Origin: Ananas comosus
Lineage: Eukaryota > Streptophyta > Magnoliopsida > Poales > Bromeliaceae
DNA: 64,000 nt
NCBI RefSeq assembly: GCF_001540865.1
Contig: NC_033630.1
Span: 1,087,147 to 1,151,146 of the forward strand
Direction: 5' to 3'
The notes beneath the pieces are model-generated. The model did no database searches. It was not told the DNA's origin and worked only from the letters and a program-made list of their open reading frames with translations. The position numbers were made by a program, and so were the translations under genes. Of this stretch, positions 12,175 to 23,547 are shown piece after piece. How positions within the stretch are numbered: the first letter of the stretch is position 1; each line of letters opens with the position of its first letter.

Positions 12175-13600
12175 ATGTAAAGTAGGTGAGTTTGCAAATT
12201 GCTGCTTGAAAAAGTTCGTCTTCTTATTTAGGAGAATTTATTGCCTGGATGTGCTCCACCCCATCCAGCCACCACATCCAGCCATAGACCGAACGTTTTA
12301 AATGCCATCCATTCCAATTTAAATTATTTTCTTTGGGAGCGACGGGATGGAAAGTAGAGATGTGATTATTTGAATGGAGGGCGGACCACTAGGTAGTTCA
12401 TGGCTGGGGCGGTGAATCGATATTTTCTGCCCTGTGATTCCAGTGATAAAGTAGAGTGACAAAGTAGCACTTAAGTTGGTAAAGCTGAAAAGATTATTCT
12501 AGAATTATAACTTGAGCTTCGGGGATCTTCACAGCCTCCATGGGGAGCTCCGTTAACAACTATTACACAAAGTGCCTAATAAACCGTTACTCCGAGTAGA
12601 TGTCAAGCATTTCGTAAACAAAAGCCATGGCATCGAGTATCTACTGTGGAGAGGCTAAATTGATGTTTTTGAACTAAAAAAAATATGAGTTCTAATTTGA
12701 AATTTCCAGTTCTTTTATGGCTAAAAGCTGGTGGACAGTTTCAGTGAAGAGCGATGAATGACTCTCACCGCATTTGTGCAGAAGCTCCAGCATTTATCTT
12801 ATAGTTGTGTTATATTGTTTGGTTAAAATCTTAGATGATGAAATGTTTGATGATTATGAACTAATGCCTTTGTGCTAGCAACATATTTGTCTATTTACTC
12901 AGAGAAATTGCGGTGAGAAAAGGTTTCCTCTCAAGATGCAGCAGAACATGTCGCCTAAATGCTTCAGTTCATAACAAGTTTAGAGGAAATATAAGTAGGG
13001 CAGGGGGCTGTATCGATCTACGACAACAACAACCTGATGAACCATGCGGCATTCACTAAGTTATCATCATTATATTCTTTCAAGGAGTTGGTCATCAATA
13101 AATTTGTTTTGCCTAAATGAAATGAACGAAAGGAACTTTGATGTTAGCAGCACATTGTAACATTATCTTAATTTTACCTGGAGCGTGGATAAACTACTAC
13201 ACATTAGCTGATATTTGACTGCTGGTTATATAATTGTGAACGCCATACGCGTGTCATCAACCTTTTATGCTTCAGCAGTGATAGCATGTTAAGATGGTAC
13301 AAAGTAAACTATCTTAAAAATCATGAAAGAATGTGCGGTACTTATCTTAAATTTCTTACCGGAAACTAAGGAGAAAAAAAAAGAACACAGAACGATCATC
13401 AAGAAGCCACAAGCACACAGGGCATTACAGCACAGCTTAGTAAGTACTGAGCACAAGCTTCATTGAATAAATATTCAAAAAAAAAAAAGAAAGTACCAAT
13501 CATCTGCGACCCACCACACACACAAAAAGAAAAAAGAAAAAAAAAAGGAAAACAGAGCATTAAAACAAAACCTGAAACTCTAAGATGACCCTAAAAAATG
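12175..13600. other. Gene-free stretch downstream of the GUF1 fragment
   Basis: No coding exon was seen. The part nearest the GUF1 stop is probably its 3' UTR. The part near 12240-12460 has CCATCC/GGATGG-type complementary words at its two sides and could be a small inverted-repeat element, which I could not confirm. Confidence 0.3.
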
Positions 13601-13783
13601 GGAAAAAAAAATAGGCCTCTAAGTTTACTATCTCGCTTGTATCACTTGTATCATGGTTAATACCCAAAACTTTGCTCTCTTTTTTTTATATATATTTTTT
13701 TTATTTTTTTTATTTGTAAAGGCCACTGAAGCAGTATCAAGATCAATCCATGCCAAAGATAAATAAATTCTAAACCACAAGCT

Positions 13784-14011
13784 TCAGTCATTCAAGGATA
13801 ATGAGCCAAGCTGATTGACAGCATCTGAGCCCGCAACATGAGCCTGTTGTAGAACTTCCACAGCTTCTGCGACTTTGCTCTGAAGATCATCGGGCGATTC
13901 TATGAGGTGGAGTACCTCGGTTTGATCCATCTCGAGCAGCATGCCTGTAACTTTACCAGCTTGCTCTCGCTCTATTCGTTCAACGAGTGGGTACAATTGC
14001 TCACCCAGAAT
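13784..14011 (-). pseudogene. Orphan last exon of a poly(A)-binding protein gene (MLLE domain)
   Basis: One exon encodes ILGEQLYPLVERIEREQAGK, then VTGMLLEMDQTEVLHLIESP and a C-terminal tail ending GSLSLND. This is the C-terminal PABC/MLLE domain of cytosolic PABP, a helical bundle whose KITGMLLE signature binds PAM2 peptides in translation and deadenylation factors. A good acceptor precedes it (TTTTACAG). The upstream exons (four RRMs and linker) should lie to the right, but about 70 bp further on comes a single N with a poly-T run (14084-14113), and then NSUN5 exons in the opposite orientation. The exon itself is intact. It is cut off from its gene either by rearrangement or by an assembly join. 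Confidence 0.85.
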
Positions 14012-14083
14012 CTGTAAAATTCATGTACAATAGAAATTGCATAATTAGATTAGCGAAAGCGTTCAGATGGTTTTTTCACCATC

Positions 14084-14113
14084 NTTTTTTTTTTTTTTTT
14101 TTTTTTTTTTTTT
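14084..14113. other. Ambiguous base (N) and poly-T run at the boundary of the foreign block
   Basis: The sequence shows one N followed by about 29 T. The PABP exon lies left of it and NSUN5 exons to its right. A second single N sits in the poly-A tail of the LINE at 53236, so the assembler places an N where homopolymer length is unresolved. This may be such a site and need not be a scaffold gap. Confidence 0.8.
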
Positions 14114-14324
14114 GTGCTAGATATACTGTGGTTTTATAATGGCCTTATACCGGTTGGGTTTGTCCTTTGTCCAACTCAGTCTCTTTTTTTTCCCTTTAAT
14201 TGCATTAAATTTGATGTCTCAAAAATAGTTTTTTATTTAGGAAATTATTTTGCTCAATTGTTCTGTGCATAGAGAAGTTTTGTGGATTTACTTTCCGTTG
14301 TTTGTTCCTTAACATACTTGAAAG

Positions 14325-16016
14325 ATGTGGACATAATTCGGGGTGACTTTTTGGATATCAATCCAGGAGATCCCTTATTTGCAAAGGTAATTTCTCGACT
14401 TACAATTCCCGTAACAAAAATATGTAGGGTAGTGCTTATTTTTAGAAGAAATACTGAAAACTTGCTGCAGAAGATGGCTCTTATAAAGAATATATGAGTC
14501 GATTCCCACAAAGTATGATGTGTTCTTTGCTTAATAAGAAAACCAAGCTGTTTGACTTGTTGGTTTTGTTGACCCACATCAGCTGAATTTATTTCAAATC
14601 CATATTTGTTTGGACCAACAAGTATGCTATCAACCTCGTTCCTAGCTAATCCTACATGTAAGTTACAATCAGAGAAGTTCTGATAGCACTTGCATCCTTT
14701 CTTTTTTTGGAATTAACAATGCTGCACAGGTCCATGCGATACTTTTGGATCCTTCATGCTCTGGATCTGGAATCTCTGTTGAGAGATTAGATCACCTGCT
14801 CCCATCACATTCTGCAGGTTAAATACCTGTCCTTGCTGTAGTTTTTTTGACACCATTTTTTTTTTTTAATAGCATCTCAAGCAGTCATGTTCAGAAAACC
14901 TATATAGAGCAATATTTTTATTGTATGCTTATTTTTATTGTATGCTTTGTCAGGGAAATGATCTCTATCGCTTGACTCATTTTGATTTCGTATTTTCTTT
15001 CTAAATTTACATCTCTGCTGGGATATTTTCGCTGAACTATGATGCCTTTGTGCTAGCAACTTAATGGTCCATTTGGCAAGTTATTATGTTTTGTGTAACT
15101 AATTCCACAACTTTTCTTTGCCGCATAGGGAATGGCATCGACATTGCTAACAGTAGAAGAATCAATAAACTTGCTGCTTTTCAGAGAAAAGCTCTTGAGC
15201 ACGCATTGTCATGTAAGTTACCTTTTATCGGTTCTGCCACTGTAATTCATATTCCTGTTTAAGTTCCTTTGGTTCTTCTATGAAACCGTTATGTGTTATA
15301 ACTCTCTGTGATGGCATCACTTATCGATTTTGTCATCTATGTGAAAACCATGATGATCGGCGGACACCTGCCTCTGTTGAAAATTTCCATTTAGTTGTGA
15401 AATATTCAGACGTGCTATTAATTTATTTTTCATTAAAATATCTGCGATTATGCAGAAACCATAATACTGTGAGGACATTATGCTAATCCTTTTCTGTGTG
15501 TGTACTCTTCAATGCAGTCCCGTTAGTTGAGAGAGTAGTTTACAGTACGTGCTCTATCCACCAAGAAGAGAATGAGGATGTTGTCAAGTCTGTTCTTCCT
15601 TTAGCAGCATCCCTTGGTTTTGAGTTGGCATCTCCTTTTCCACAGTGGCATCACCGCGGCCTCCCACTTTTTGAAGGATGTATGCCTTTTTTTATGTCAT
15701 GAAATGAATTATTCCATAACACTTCTTTCAGAAATTATCTTTGTAATAACACCATTTATCTGCCTTGTCCTCAGCTGAACATCTACTAAGGACAGATCCT
15801 GCTGATAACTTGGAGGGCTTCTTTATCGCATTATTTGTGAGGAAGCATCTACCTGATGGGAATTTTCATCCGGAACAATGCAAGCAGCGGTGTCCTTCTT
15901 CGGAAAATAAGCATCATAGGAAAAGGAAAAGGAAAAGACTCATGCCATTAACTGTCTTACGAATGTCGCGGAGGTTGCTCTTCCATTCTGCTTTATTAAC
16001 ACCAAGTAGGATTTAA
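14325..16016 (+). pseudogene. NSUN5: NSUN5-type rRNA methyltransferase, C-terminal exons
   Basis: Five exons (14325-14386, 14730-14817, 15129-15212, 15518-15679, 15775-16016) keep one frame. They encode VDIIRGDFLDINPGDPLFAK, then VHAILLDPSCSGSGISVERL, a GNGIDIANSRRINKLAAF segment, FPLVERVVYSTCSIHQEENE and SEHLLRTDPADNLEGFFIAL. DPSCSGSG is the motif IV region, and VYSTCS carries the other cysteine that is characteristic of RNA m5C methyltransferases. A basic tail (KHHRKRKRKRL) follows, consistent with nuclear/nucleolar location. The exons themselves look intact. They match the family directly downstream of the segment missing after 5083, so this is the other half of the same gene. No start codon is present in this part. 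Confidence 0.85.
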
Positions 16017-16425
16017 AAACTAAGGGAAGATCACGTTTCCGGGTCAAACACCGAGATGGATACCTCCAGGTACTATAGTTCTCCGTGGCGTTGAGTGCTC
16101 CACTGCAAAACTGTGCAAAGGCTACTGTGTTGCATTCGATTTTTATTACGGTTCAGTAGGAATCTGACCGTCATCGGTTGCTCCTCCTGGCATATGTTAG
16201 TACGAGCTAACATGCTCTGCCGAAGTGAAATATATTAAAATAAAAAATTATTTCTCATCCCAAAAAAGAAACATATTAAAAAAAAAAAGAAAAAAAAAAG
16301 AAGAATCTCACAACAAGGATTTTAATTATTCTACTAAGGCCGTTCGCATTCCCAGCCCTTCATAAGGGCAACAAACACGTACATGCCAAAACAGAGACAC
16401 AATTCGCAACACAACAGAAGCCACG

Positions 16426-16447
16426 CACGCACGCACGCACGCACGCA
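16426..16447. repeat. (CGCA)n microsatellite
   Basis: Short run of CGCA/ACGC units 3' of the small heat-shock gene. Confidence 0.8.
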
Positions 16448-16590
16448 CAATCTCGCTTAGAAAACCAAAACACTACTGAGATCCAGAGCCACTACTACTG
16501 CCATATAAGGACCCACAGACCCACTACGCAATTAAAGCAGTTTATTAATTCCCCCGATTACGATTTACGAGGCGAGGTGGGGTGGAAGGT

Positions 16591-17079
16591 TCAGGCAACC
16601 TTCACCTCGATGGTCTTGGGCTTCTTGGGCTCCGGGGGCGGAACCTTGTCGACGGTGACGGTGAGCACCCCGTCGCGGCACACGGCGGTGATGGCGTCGA
16701 CGTTGGCGTCCTCGGGGAGCACGAACCTCCGCATGAGCTTCCCCATCCTCCGCTCCATCCGCAGGTACTTGGCCCCCTCCTTCTCCTCTTCGTCTCCTCC
16801 TCCTCCTCCTCTCTTCCTCTCGCCGCTGATGACGAGGACGCGGCCCTCCTCGACCTCGACCTTGATCTCCCCCGATTTCACCCCGGGCATGTCCACCACG
16901 AACACGTAGGCGTTGGGCAGCTCCTTCACGTCCGCGGGGGTCGACGCCATTGCCCTCGCGTCGCGCACGTACTTCCGCGTCGGCGCGTTGAAGGTCTTCT
17001 CCGTCTCCTCCGGGATCTCCATCAGCTGCTGCAGCGTCGAGAGCAGCGGGTTCTCCAGCCCAAACACGCGCACGTCCAT
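16591..17079 (-). CDS. Class II cytosolic small heat-shock protein
   Basis: Single exon of 162 residues. The protein starts [20 protein letters not shown], the usual class II N terminus. The alpha-crystallin domain spans about residues 50-150: [29 protein letters not shown], a glycine/acid loop ([15 protein letters not shown]), [20 protein letters not shown] and the conserved DGVLTVTV strand. It ends [16 protein letters not shown]. Class II sHSPs are ATP-independent chaperones that form oligomers in the cytosol and hold unfolding proteins during heat stress. The length (about 18 kDa) is typical. A TTTAAATTC TATA-like box lies about 90 bp upstream and a heat-shock element about 200 bp upstream. 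A damaged paralogue lies directly upstream, in the same orientation. Confidence 0.93.
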   Translation of the reverse strand: MDVRVFGLENPLLSTLQQLMEIPEETEKTFNAPTRKYVRDARAMASTPADVKELPNAYVFVVDMPGVKSGEIKVEVEEGRVLVISGERKRGGGGGDEEEKEGAKYLRMERRMGKLMRRFVLPEDANVDAITAVCRDGVLTVTVDKVPPPEPKKPKTIEVKVA

Positions 17080-17270
17080 TGTTTTCTTTTCCTTGTCGAA
17101 TCGAAGGCCCGATGCAGGTTTTCTCTCCTCTCGTCGATCTGAGGGGAGAGGGATGGGGGGGTTCGGGAGAATTTAAAGTGCGAGGGGAGAGAGGAAGAAG
17201 GTGATGGATGGAATTACCTTTAGCTTCGTCTGGGGGTGTGGAGTAGGATCGAGAACGCGATGGAAGGTTC

Positions 17271-17307
17271 GGTTTGTTTCTAGAAGTTCCGAGATCGTTC
17301 TCTTCGA
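17271..17307 (-). promoter_or_regulatory. Heat-shock element cluster upstream of the small HSP gene
   Basis: TTTCTAGAAGTTCC contains a perfect TTCnnGAA pair (17278-17285) with a further TTC at one-base spacing. TTCTCTTCGAA follows at about 17299. Heat-shock factor binds alternating nTTCn/nGAAn units. The position about 200 bp upstream of the ATG fits a heat-inducible sHSP promoter. Confidence 0.65.
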
Positions 17308-17739
17308 ATCCTCCTAGGAGAAGTGGAATTTCGGCCCATTAGTGAGCCCAAATCACTTCATACCACCCCAAAAAGAAAACAATCACTTTATAGTTATCCG
17401 GCCCAAACTCTCAACCCGGTACGAGCAGGAAATTAATTGTGTGAACTTTTTTAGTGCCTAATATCGTGGTCCACATAACGAAACATTTACTTATTATTTC
17501 AACATCTTCTTCTAACAAAAAGCATTTACTAGTGCAACTCTTATATTTCCCCCTCTACCCCGCGAGCTGCAGATTTACATTCTCTTCTTGTAGCAACAAG
17601 GAGAGGAAAAAACCAAAAAAAAAAAAAAAAAAACACCCTCTTATAAGTGATCCATCCACATCAAACACTAACAAAACCATGCAGATATATACATGAAGTT
17701 AACCATTCGTACGTGTATATGCATCCCTTTCTCTTCTCC

Positions 17740-18161
17740 TCACCCAGCCTTAACCTCAAATGTCTTGCGCTTCTTCGGCTCCGGTGCCGGCGGCATCCGC
17801 TCCTTATACACCGCGGATACGCTATCGAGGTTCGCCGTCTCCGGCGGGAAGTTGCGCACGAACTTTCCCACCCTTCTCTCCGTCCTCAAATACTTCACCC
17901 CCTCGTCGTCCGCCGCCCGCCTCTGCTCCCCGGATATCACCAGCAGCTTGCCGTCCTCCAGGCGGACTGTGACGTCCTCGCGGCTCGCCCCGGGCACGTC
18001 AACGGCGATCACGAGCTGCCATTGGGGAGCTCGAGCACGTCCGTCGGCGCATTCACCACCGCCGCCTTCTTCGCCTGCGCGGGAGCGTTGGGAGCGTCCG
18101 ACGTCGCCTGCTGCAGCGCCGAGAGCAAGGGGTGGTCGTCGACGCCCACCACAATGTCCGT
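17740..18161 (-). pseudogene. Decayed class II small heat-shock protein copy
   Basis: Read from the right, a class II N terminus (DIVVGVDDHPLLSALQQA) is preceded by ACG at 18159-18161 where an ATG is expected. The frame runs to PTDVLELPN and breaks near 18019-18029. The next frame continues WQLVIAVDVPGASREDVTVR, KLLVISGEQRRA, KYLRTERRVGKFVRNF and ends EPKKRKTFEVKAG, stop at 17740. Between SAVYK and ERMPPAPEPKK the DGVLTVTV strand of the alpha-crystallin domain is missing, an in-frame loss of about 24 bp. With three independent lesions this copy should give no working chaperone. Two CACGTG boxes remain upstream (about 18300 and 18322). Confidence 0.85.
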
Positions 18162-18239
18162 CTCTTCTCTTCGTTTTCTTCGCGTAATAACCAATAACAA
18201 TAGCAGCTTCTTTAGAAGAGGTAGTGTTGTGCAGCATCC

Positions 18240-19430
18240 ACCGCCTTACGTAGTCTCTGCTGTTTCTTATAGAAGGGTGGCGCTGAGTTTAGGTGTTGCC
18301 ACGTGGTACTCGGATGCAGGACACGTGGCGTGTTGCCAGGACGGAGCTATGTCGAGGCCCAAGGTGGCCATGACCCCCTCAACTTCTCAGTAGAGGCCCA
18401 AGGACCCATGACCCCCTCAACTTCTCAATATTTACTTAATGGTCCTTCATAGTTTTTTTTTTTTTGGCTCATGGATAGCTTAGTTTTTCAATATTTACTT
18501 AATAGTATGGTACCAACATAACACACACACTCTCTCTCTCTCTCTCTCCCTCTCCTAATCAGTATATTTTTTTACAGGTGAAAATACATTAACGAGTTTC
18601 TTACTTATAAAGTATTTTGTAATGTATTTCTCTACTCTAAAAATTTTATTTAATAATTTTTTAAACTTTTATTTATCTTAGATAAGATCTTTTATTTGAC
18701 TAAATTAAGGATTGCACTAAATTTAATAACTATATTAATTTTATTTAGTAAAAAAATTAAGATATTACTGTTAAATGTAGTAAAATTTTTAAATTATTTT
18801 AATATAATAATATAAATAGAATAATTAGAAGTTAAATATATGAAAATAAAAATAATAATGTTCATGTTTTTACATTATTTGTTTTATTAATAATTTTTTT
18901 AATAAAAAATTTTCGATTAGAAAAAATCTTGTTTATTATTTACTTATTACTAAAGTTTCTATTTGAATATATTTCGGCCTCTCAAGATTAAATCCTAGCT
19001 TTGGCACTGCATTATGTTGCTAGGAGTCCCATACCGAGGCTGTTCGGTAGGAGCACGAGCTTTTATTTAATAAGCTTAATAGGGGAATTTTGGAAAGAGA
19101 GTTATTAGGTAAGCATGTGAAAAATGGTTAGTATAACTTTCTATTTTCGTTTAATTTCGAAATCTTTCGCCATTTTGATGACCACTGAGTAATATATGTA
19201 TCTGGGTGTAGTCACTCAGGCGGAACGGAAATCACAGTAGCATGTGATTCTGTTGTTCACATCGACAAAGCAGAAACATTTATTGTATCGCACTCATTAT
19301 TCATTAATGTAGACTACACAATATTCACTAGTATCAACATAAATGGAAGAAGCTGTTGTGGCGGGGAAGAAGTGGTTAGCAGATTTAATTTAAAAAGCCA
19401 TTAATGTTGGTTAGGGAAAAAGTTATTTGT
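18240..19430. other. Gene-free AT-rich stretch with a (CT)n tract
   Basis: No exon was seen. A (CT)n microsatellite lies at about 18528-18550. Most of 18550-18960 is more than 75 percent A+T. The interval beyond about 19430 is probably the 3' flank or UTR of the PP2C gene. Confidence 0.5.
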
Positions 19431-19771
19431 ATTTTTTTCGATCGGCTCTAATCATATAATAAGCTCCAGTCAAGCTACAAGATAAACAGACACAACCGAC
19501 AATGGTGACACGTACAATGCCTGAGAGAATAACATTACAAGATATAAAACATTTCTTTAGACAAATGATTAGTACATTCATAGTCTATGTATTCCAACAC
19601 ATACTTCACAAGCCCAGGTCGAACAAAAAATAGACGGGCTTAAGTAAATGTACTTAATAATGGCAACGGAAGCACCAGCTATATTCAGAAATTTTTCTTA
19701 CTTCAACTAATAGTTTAATAGTATAAAAATAGGAAGAGGGGAAAAAAAAAAAAAGAAAAGAAATTTACCAG

Positions 19772-22700
19772 TCATGTTCTGCTCTTAAATTTCCTCTGAG
19801 CTTTTAAGTCCACAACAATGACGGTGATGTTATCTTTACTCCCTTTCTGGAGAGCAAGCCTCGAGAGATAGTCCGCGGCGGCTTGAGCTGCGGGATCTGC
19901 TCCTTCACCTCTACTTACTGTGGAAGTGGCAGATGACGACGATGACGAAGATGATGGCGACGATGAAGAAAAAACACCCTTCTTTTTGTGCCAAAGAAGG
20001 ATCCTTCTTCGAGCTATGTCGCAGGCCTCTTCATTTAACATTACGTCCCAGAGGCCGTCACTGGCTAAGATGAGGCACTCGTCTTCTCTCGTTCGCGGCA
20101 CAATCGTGACTTCCGGATCGGGAATTATTGACGGTTTCAAGTATCTATCCCCTGCATTCGACAGTAGAAAACTTACTGTTGTCCACCTATAGACTTTAGA
20201 GTGTTAATGGTCAAGATGCATCAGAATGTTTATATACAGAATTCGAGAAAAGTCAGTATAGAAAAGTGGCTTATAATGACTAGCTGTTTCAGATTTGCAT
20301 ATATGGTGTACTTTTTTGTTGGGGGGGGTTTCCCCCAATTGCATAGAATAAGCAGTGGAAGCCTGCAAAGCATAGAAATAGTAGCGAAAAACTTGGTCTG
20401 AATATATTTATATTACAATCTTTATCAAGGACAATTAATAGTAGTAACTTTACAAGCATGGTTTGAATTCTGTGCACGAGCACGTAATATGTTATGTACA
20501 AGGAAGATCGGAGACAGCTCTGTGCACTTGGCCATGATAATAGTTCAAATAGGGTATCGACTGGCCACAAGAAGTACAACTTTCCTCTATAAAACTGATT
20601 TCCAGTTGTGATGATTCTGGCTGTACAACTTGTACGAAAATGACCCTAACACAAATGAGGATACTGGGGTGACAATGTAGGAATATAGGATTAAACAACG
20701 TATTTTCCCCAGGATGGAAGTAACCTCAATTGTGGAAGAACATGGAAGTGTTAAGGCCAGCCACAATGATGAGAAGCAAATGAACCAGTATGAAGCAGCA
20801 AGACAATCGAATAAGTGGCATAAAACAAACCAAAGATGATAGATAATAACATGTTTATGCAAAACAAGATTCACCTAATGGATCCCACTTAATTTCCTGC
20901 AAGGATTTTATATAGCTGATCTTTGTATTTGGATTAAAGCTCGGTTGAGTTGACTATCTGCTCTCGCAAGACAAAAGAAAAAAAAAAGGAAAAACTTTAA
21001 ATACTACTTATGTGGTTTTACATTTTCTCACTTTAGTACCCTATGATTTAAAGTGTATCAATTTAGTGTGCCCTGTGATTTCATTTTTATCTTTCTATTA
21101 TCGATTCCACTAATTTTTTTTGTTAAATCAGTGACAAAGTTAAAACTAAAGGGTACTAAAGTGAATATTCGATAAACATAGTTGGAGTATCTAAAGTTTT
21201 TTGTATATAATTTAACAAAATATTAACGGAGAAGCTGACGAAAAGATAAAAATGAAACCACAGGACACTAACTTGATATACTTTAAACCACATGGTACTA
21301 AAATGAGAAAGTGCGAAATCACAGGAGTAGTATTTGAAGTTTACCCCAAAAAAAAAGTTCTGGGAGATAAAGTTCAGTGTGAGTTGTGGATTCAGAATTC
21401 TACATGTAGGATGGCTGAATCATGATAAACGCAAAAGTCTCCTACTTTTTTCCAGGAAAAATCAGGAGATATAACTTTGATCTGGAGATTCCTAATGAGT
21501 TGTGAATTTTCTAGAGAGAAGCAGCCAATAGCAGATGCCATCTCTTTATCTCAATGCCACCTACAACTTACGTTATTTGCAACTATTTTTTCTACCTACA
21601 AAGAAGTATCAGTAAATTAAGTTAGACAAAGAGAAGGGAAGGCAAAGCTACGAGCGCGACAACTATATCTGGCAACAGATGCATCTCACTAGGTGTGGTT
21701 GATCATGCGGAGAACTCATAAAGGTCATTGTATCAAACAAGCATACAAATAGCATATGAGTTTACAACAAGGAAGAATCTACTTACCAATTGACCTTGAC
21801 ATTGCTAGAACACCGTATACGCGATACCCATTCCATTGGATCACCTTGCCTCCAGCTGCCTCTATTCTGGCATACTCATCCTCTCTATCTGGCTGAAGCC
21901 ACAAAAAAGGAATAGAAAGAAAAATTACCATTCTCAGGTATATAACTTTACCAACACCAAATGTTACAGTAAAGCAATAGTAATAAAAGATGTCTCACTT
22001 TATGATCCACCGATAATGCCACGGGTTGCTTTCCGCGACAAAGAACTGCCCTCGAATCCCCACAGTTTGCAACTATGATGTGAGAAGAGCAGATGACGGC
22101 AACCACCGCAGTGGATCCTACAGTCTCTGGGGCAATGGGGTCAGAAGGTAGAGTGAAGGACAAGGTGCTGTCAGCGCCAGAGATATCCGAAGTGCTTTCC
22201 ACAAGGCTTTGTCTCACCCTTCCTCCAACCTCATCGTCAACTTTCACAAAGCATCTAGTGAAAGCCATCTCCCATTGCTTCTGCCAAGTATCAGGACCAT
22301 TGTTCGCATTCTGCACCTCTTCGATCAACACAGTGTGAATTCGCTCCCGGCAGTAATTTGCAACCTTGGAGGAAAATTCAAAACTAATTCATTCAATCTC
22401 CTAAATAACCAAATGCATTAAGTAGAAAATTAGTTCGCAGAGTTTGTTCCAAATTTCCGGTTTTATCCTCACGCTTTCAATTGAAACAATTTAGTCCTCG
22501 AAGTTTGTTTTGTGCATCAATTTAGTCCTTCATTTAGTCTACCGTATTAAAAAGTGCTATGCCAGCACCATTAGTAGATTTTTGTGTGTCATACTTGAGA
22601 CTCTTAAGGATGAAATTAAACAAACATCAAAATTCAGGGACAATGAATTCAGGTCAAACTTCGGGGTGAAAAATATTACTATTAGGATCACAAAATTGAA

Positions 22701-23547
22701 ATCGCAGTCAAATGCAACAGACTAAATTGTGATTATTGTGATTATTGTAAGTTCGTAACTCTAAGGATGAAAATGGAACTTGGCTCCAATTTGAGGGACT
22801 AGATTTGTAACAAATACTAAGCAAATTAATGAAATCCGCAAAGTATTAAGAAACTTTCCGGAGAGAAAAATGATTAGCATTTTATACCTGCGAGCCACCA
22901 TGGCCATCATATACCCCAAAAAAATGGCCGGGCAAGTGAGTCAAACTCGGGTTCACGCCATCGACAAAATGATTATCAGATAGCATCTCGATAGGAATAT
23001 CACAGAACCAAGGCTTCATAACTACCGCATCTTCCATTTCTGGCCTTCTCCCACAGATTGAAGTGCTACCCCAAAGGGGAATATAATTCAACGAGAAAAT
23101 TTTCGATGCACTGCTACCGATAGCCCCAATATCCTGAACCACCAGATTAACAATGGATATCACTCTACTGTCAGAATCGGAAGAATCAATAGTCACAATC
23201 TCAGAGCCCAATTTCCCCAATGCAGACCCCTCTATGATTTCAACACAAGAACTTATACTCTTTGCTGAACCAGAAGAACTTGCTAACACTGTATTGCAAC
23301 TCAAATCTAAAACAGACTGTTCGGGCCCAATAGAGGTGGAATCTTCTTCGTCGCTTCCAGGCAACGTTCGAACCTCTAAATCATCACCATCCCCTCCCTC
23401 TACAAGCAATTCGGCAGCAATTCGATCAGATATCAAGCTTTCAGGTGCGTCAGCTATTGATTCAAGGTGATCAATATCCATCGAGCTGTTGCACAGCGAA
23501 TTGGTCATACTAAATGGAAGAGGAAGTACGAGAGTTACATCCTTCAT
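19772..23547 (-). CDS. Clade A protein phosphatase 2C (ABI1/HAB1-type ABA co-receptor)
   Basis: Four exons (22888-23547, 21999-22364, 21787-21892, 19772-20151) give about 503 residues in one frame. Motifs in order: [96 protein letters not shown] and [14 protein letters not shown]. The DGHGG, DGLWD and KDN aspartates are the Mg/Mn ligands. The Trp in IQWNG is the residue clade A phosphatases insert into the PYR/PYL receptor gate. Such enzymes dephosphorylate SnRK2 kinases until ABA-bound receptors block them. The N-terminal 150 residues are acidic and serine-rich. I chose [12 protein letters not shown] as start; an in-frame ATG at 23622 adds 25 residues. A 12-codon upstream ORF lies near 23605-23645. 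A serine run ([16 protein letters not shown]) sits before the last motif. Confidence 0.93.
20988..21352. mobile_element. MITE with long inverted repeats, in a PP2C intron
   Basis: About 365 bp between the third and fourth PP2C exons. The left end (AAACTTTAAATACTACTTAT, then CTTTAGTACCCTATG) is repeated in reverse complement at the right end (CATGGTACTAAAATG ... GTAGTATTTGAAGTTTACCC). The arms are about 100 bp and imperfect. The same family occurs at 45778-47274. No target duplication was verified. Confidence 0.7.
22445..22810. mobile_element. MITE-like element in the first PP2C intron
   Basis: The left end has TTTAGTCCTCGAAG and the right end carries complementary words (GAGGGACTAGATTTG). 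The centre has TGCTATGCCAGCACCA, shared with the element in the GUF1 intron (9795-10150). Imperfect inverted repeat; target duplication not verified. Confidence 0.45.

Noticed and set aside
14084..14084. Single N treated as a scaffold gap
   Set aside because: Scaffold gaps are normally long N runs, and a second lone N occurs in the LINE poly-A tail. Homopolymer ambiguity is as likely, though the site still coincides with a gene break.
16582..17142. 186-codon plus-strand ORF over the small HSP
   Set aside because: Antisense shadow of a clear class II sHSP gene.
17647..18393. 248-codon plus-strand ORF
   Set aside because: Antisense to the decayed small HSP. Composition is that of a complementary GC-rich frame.
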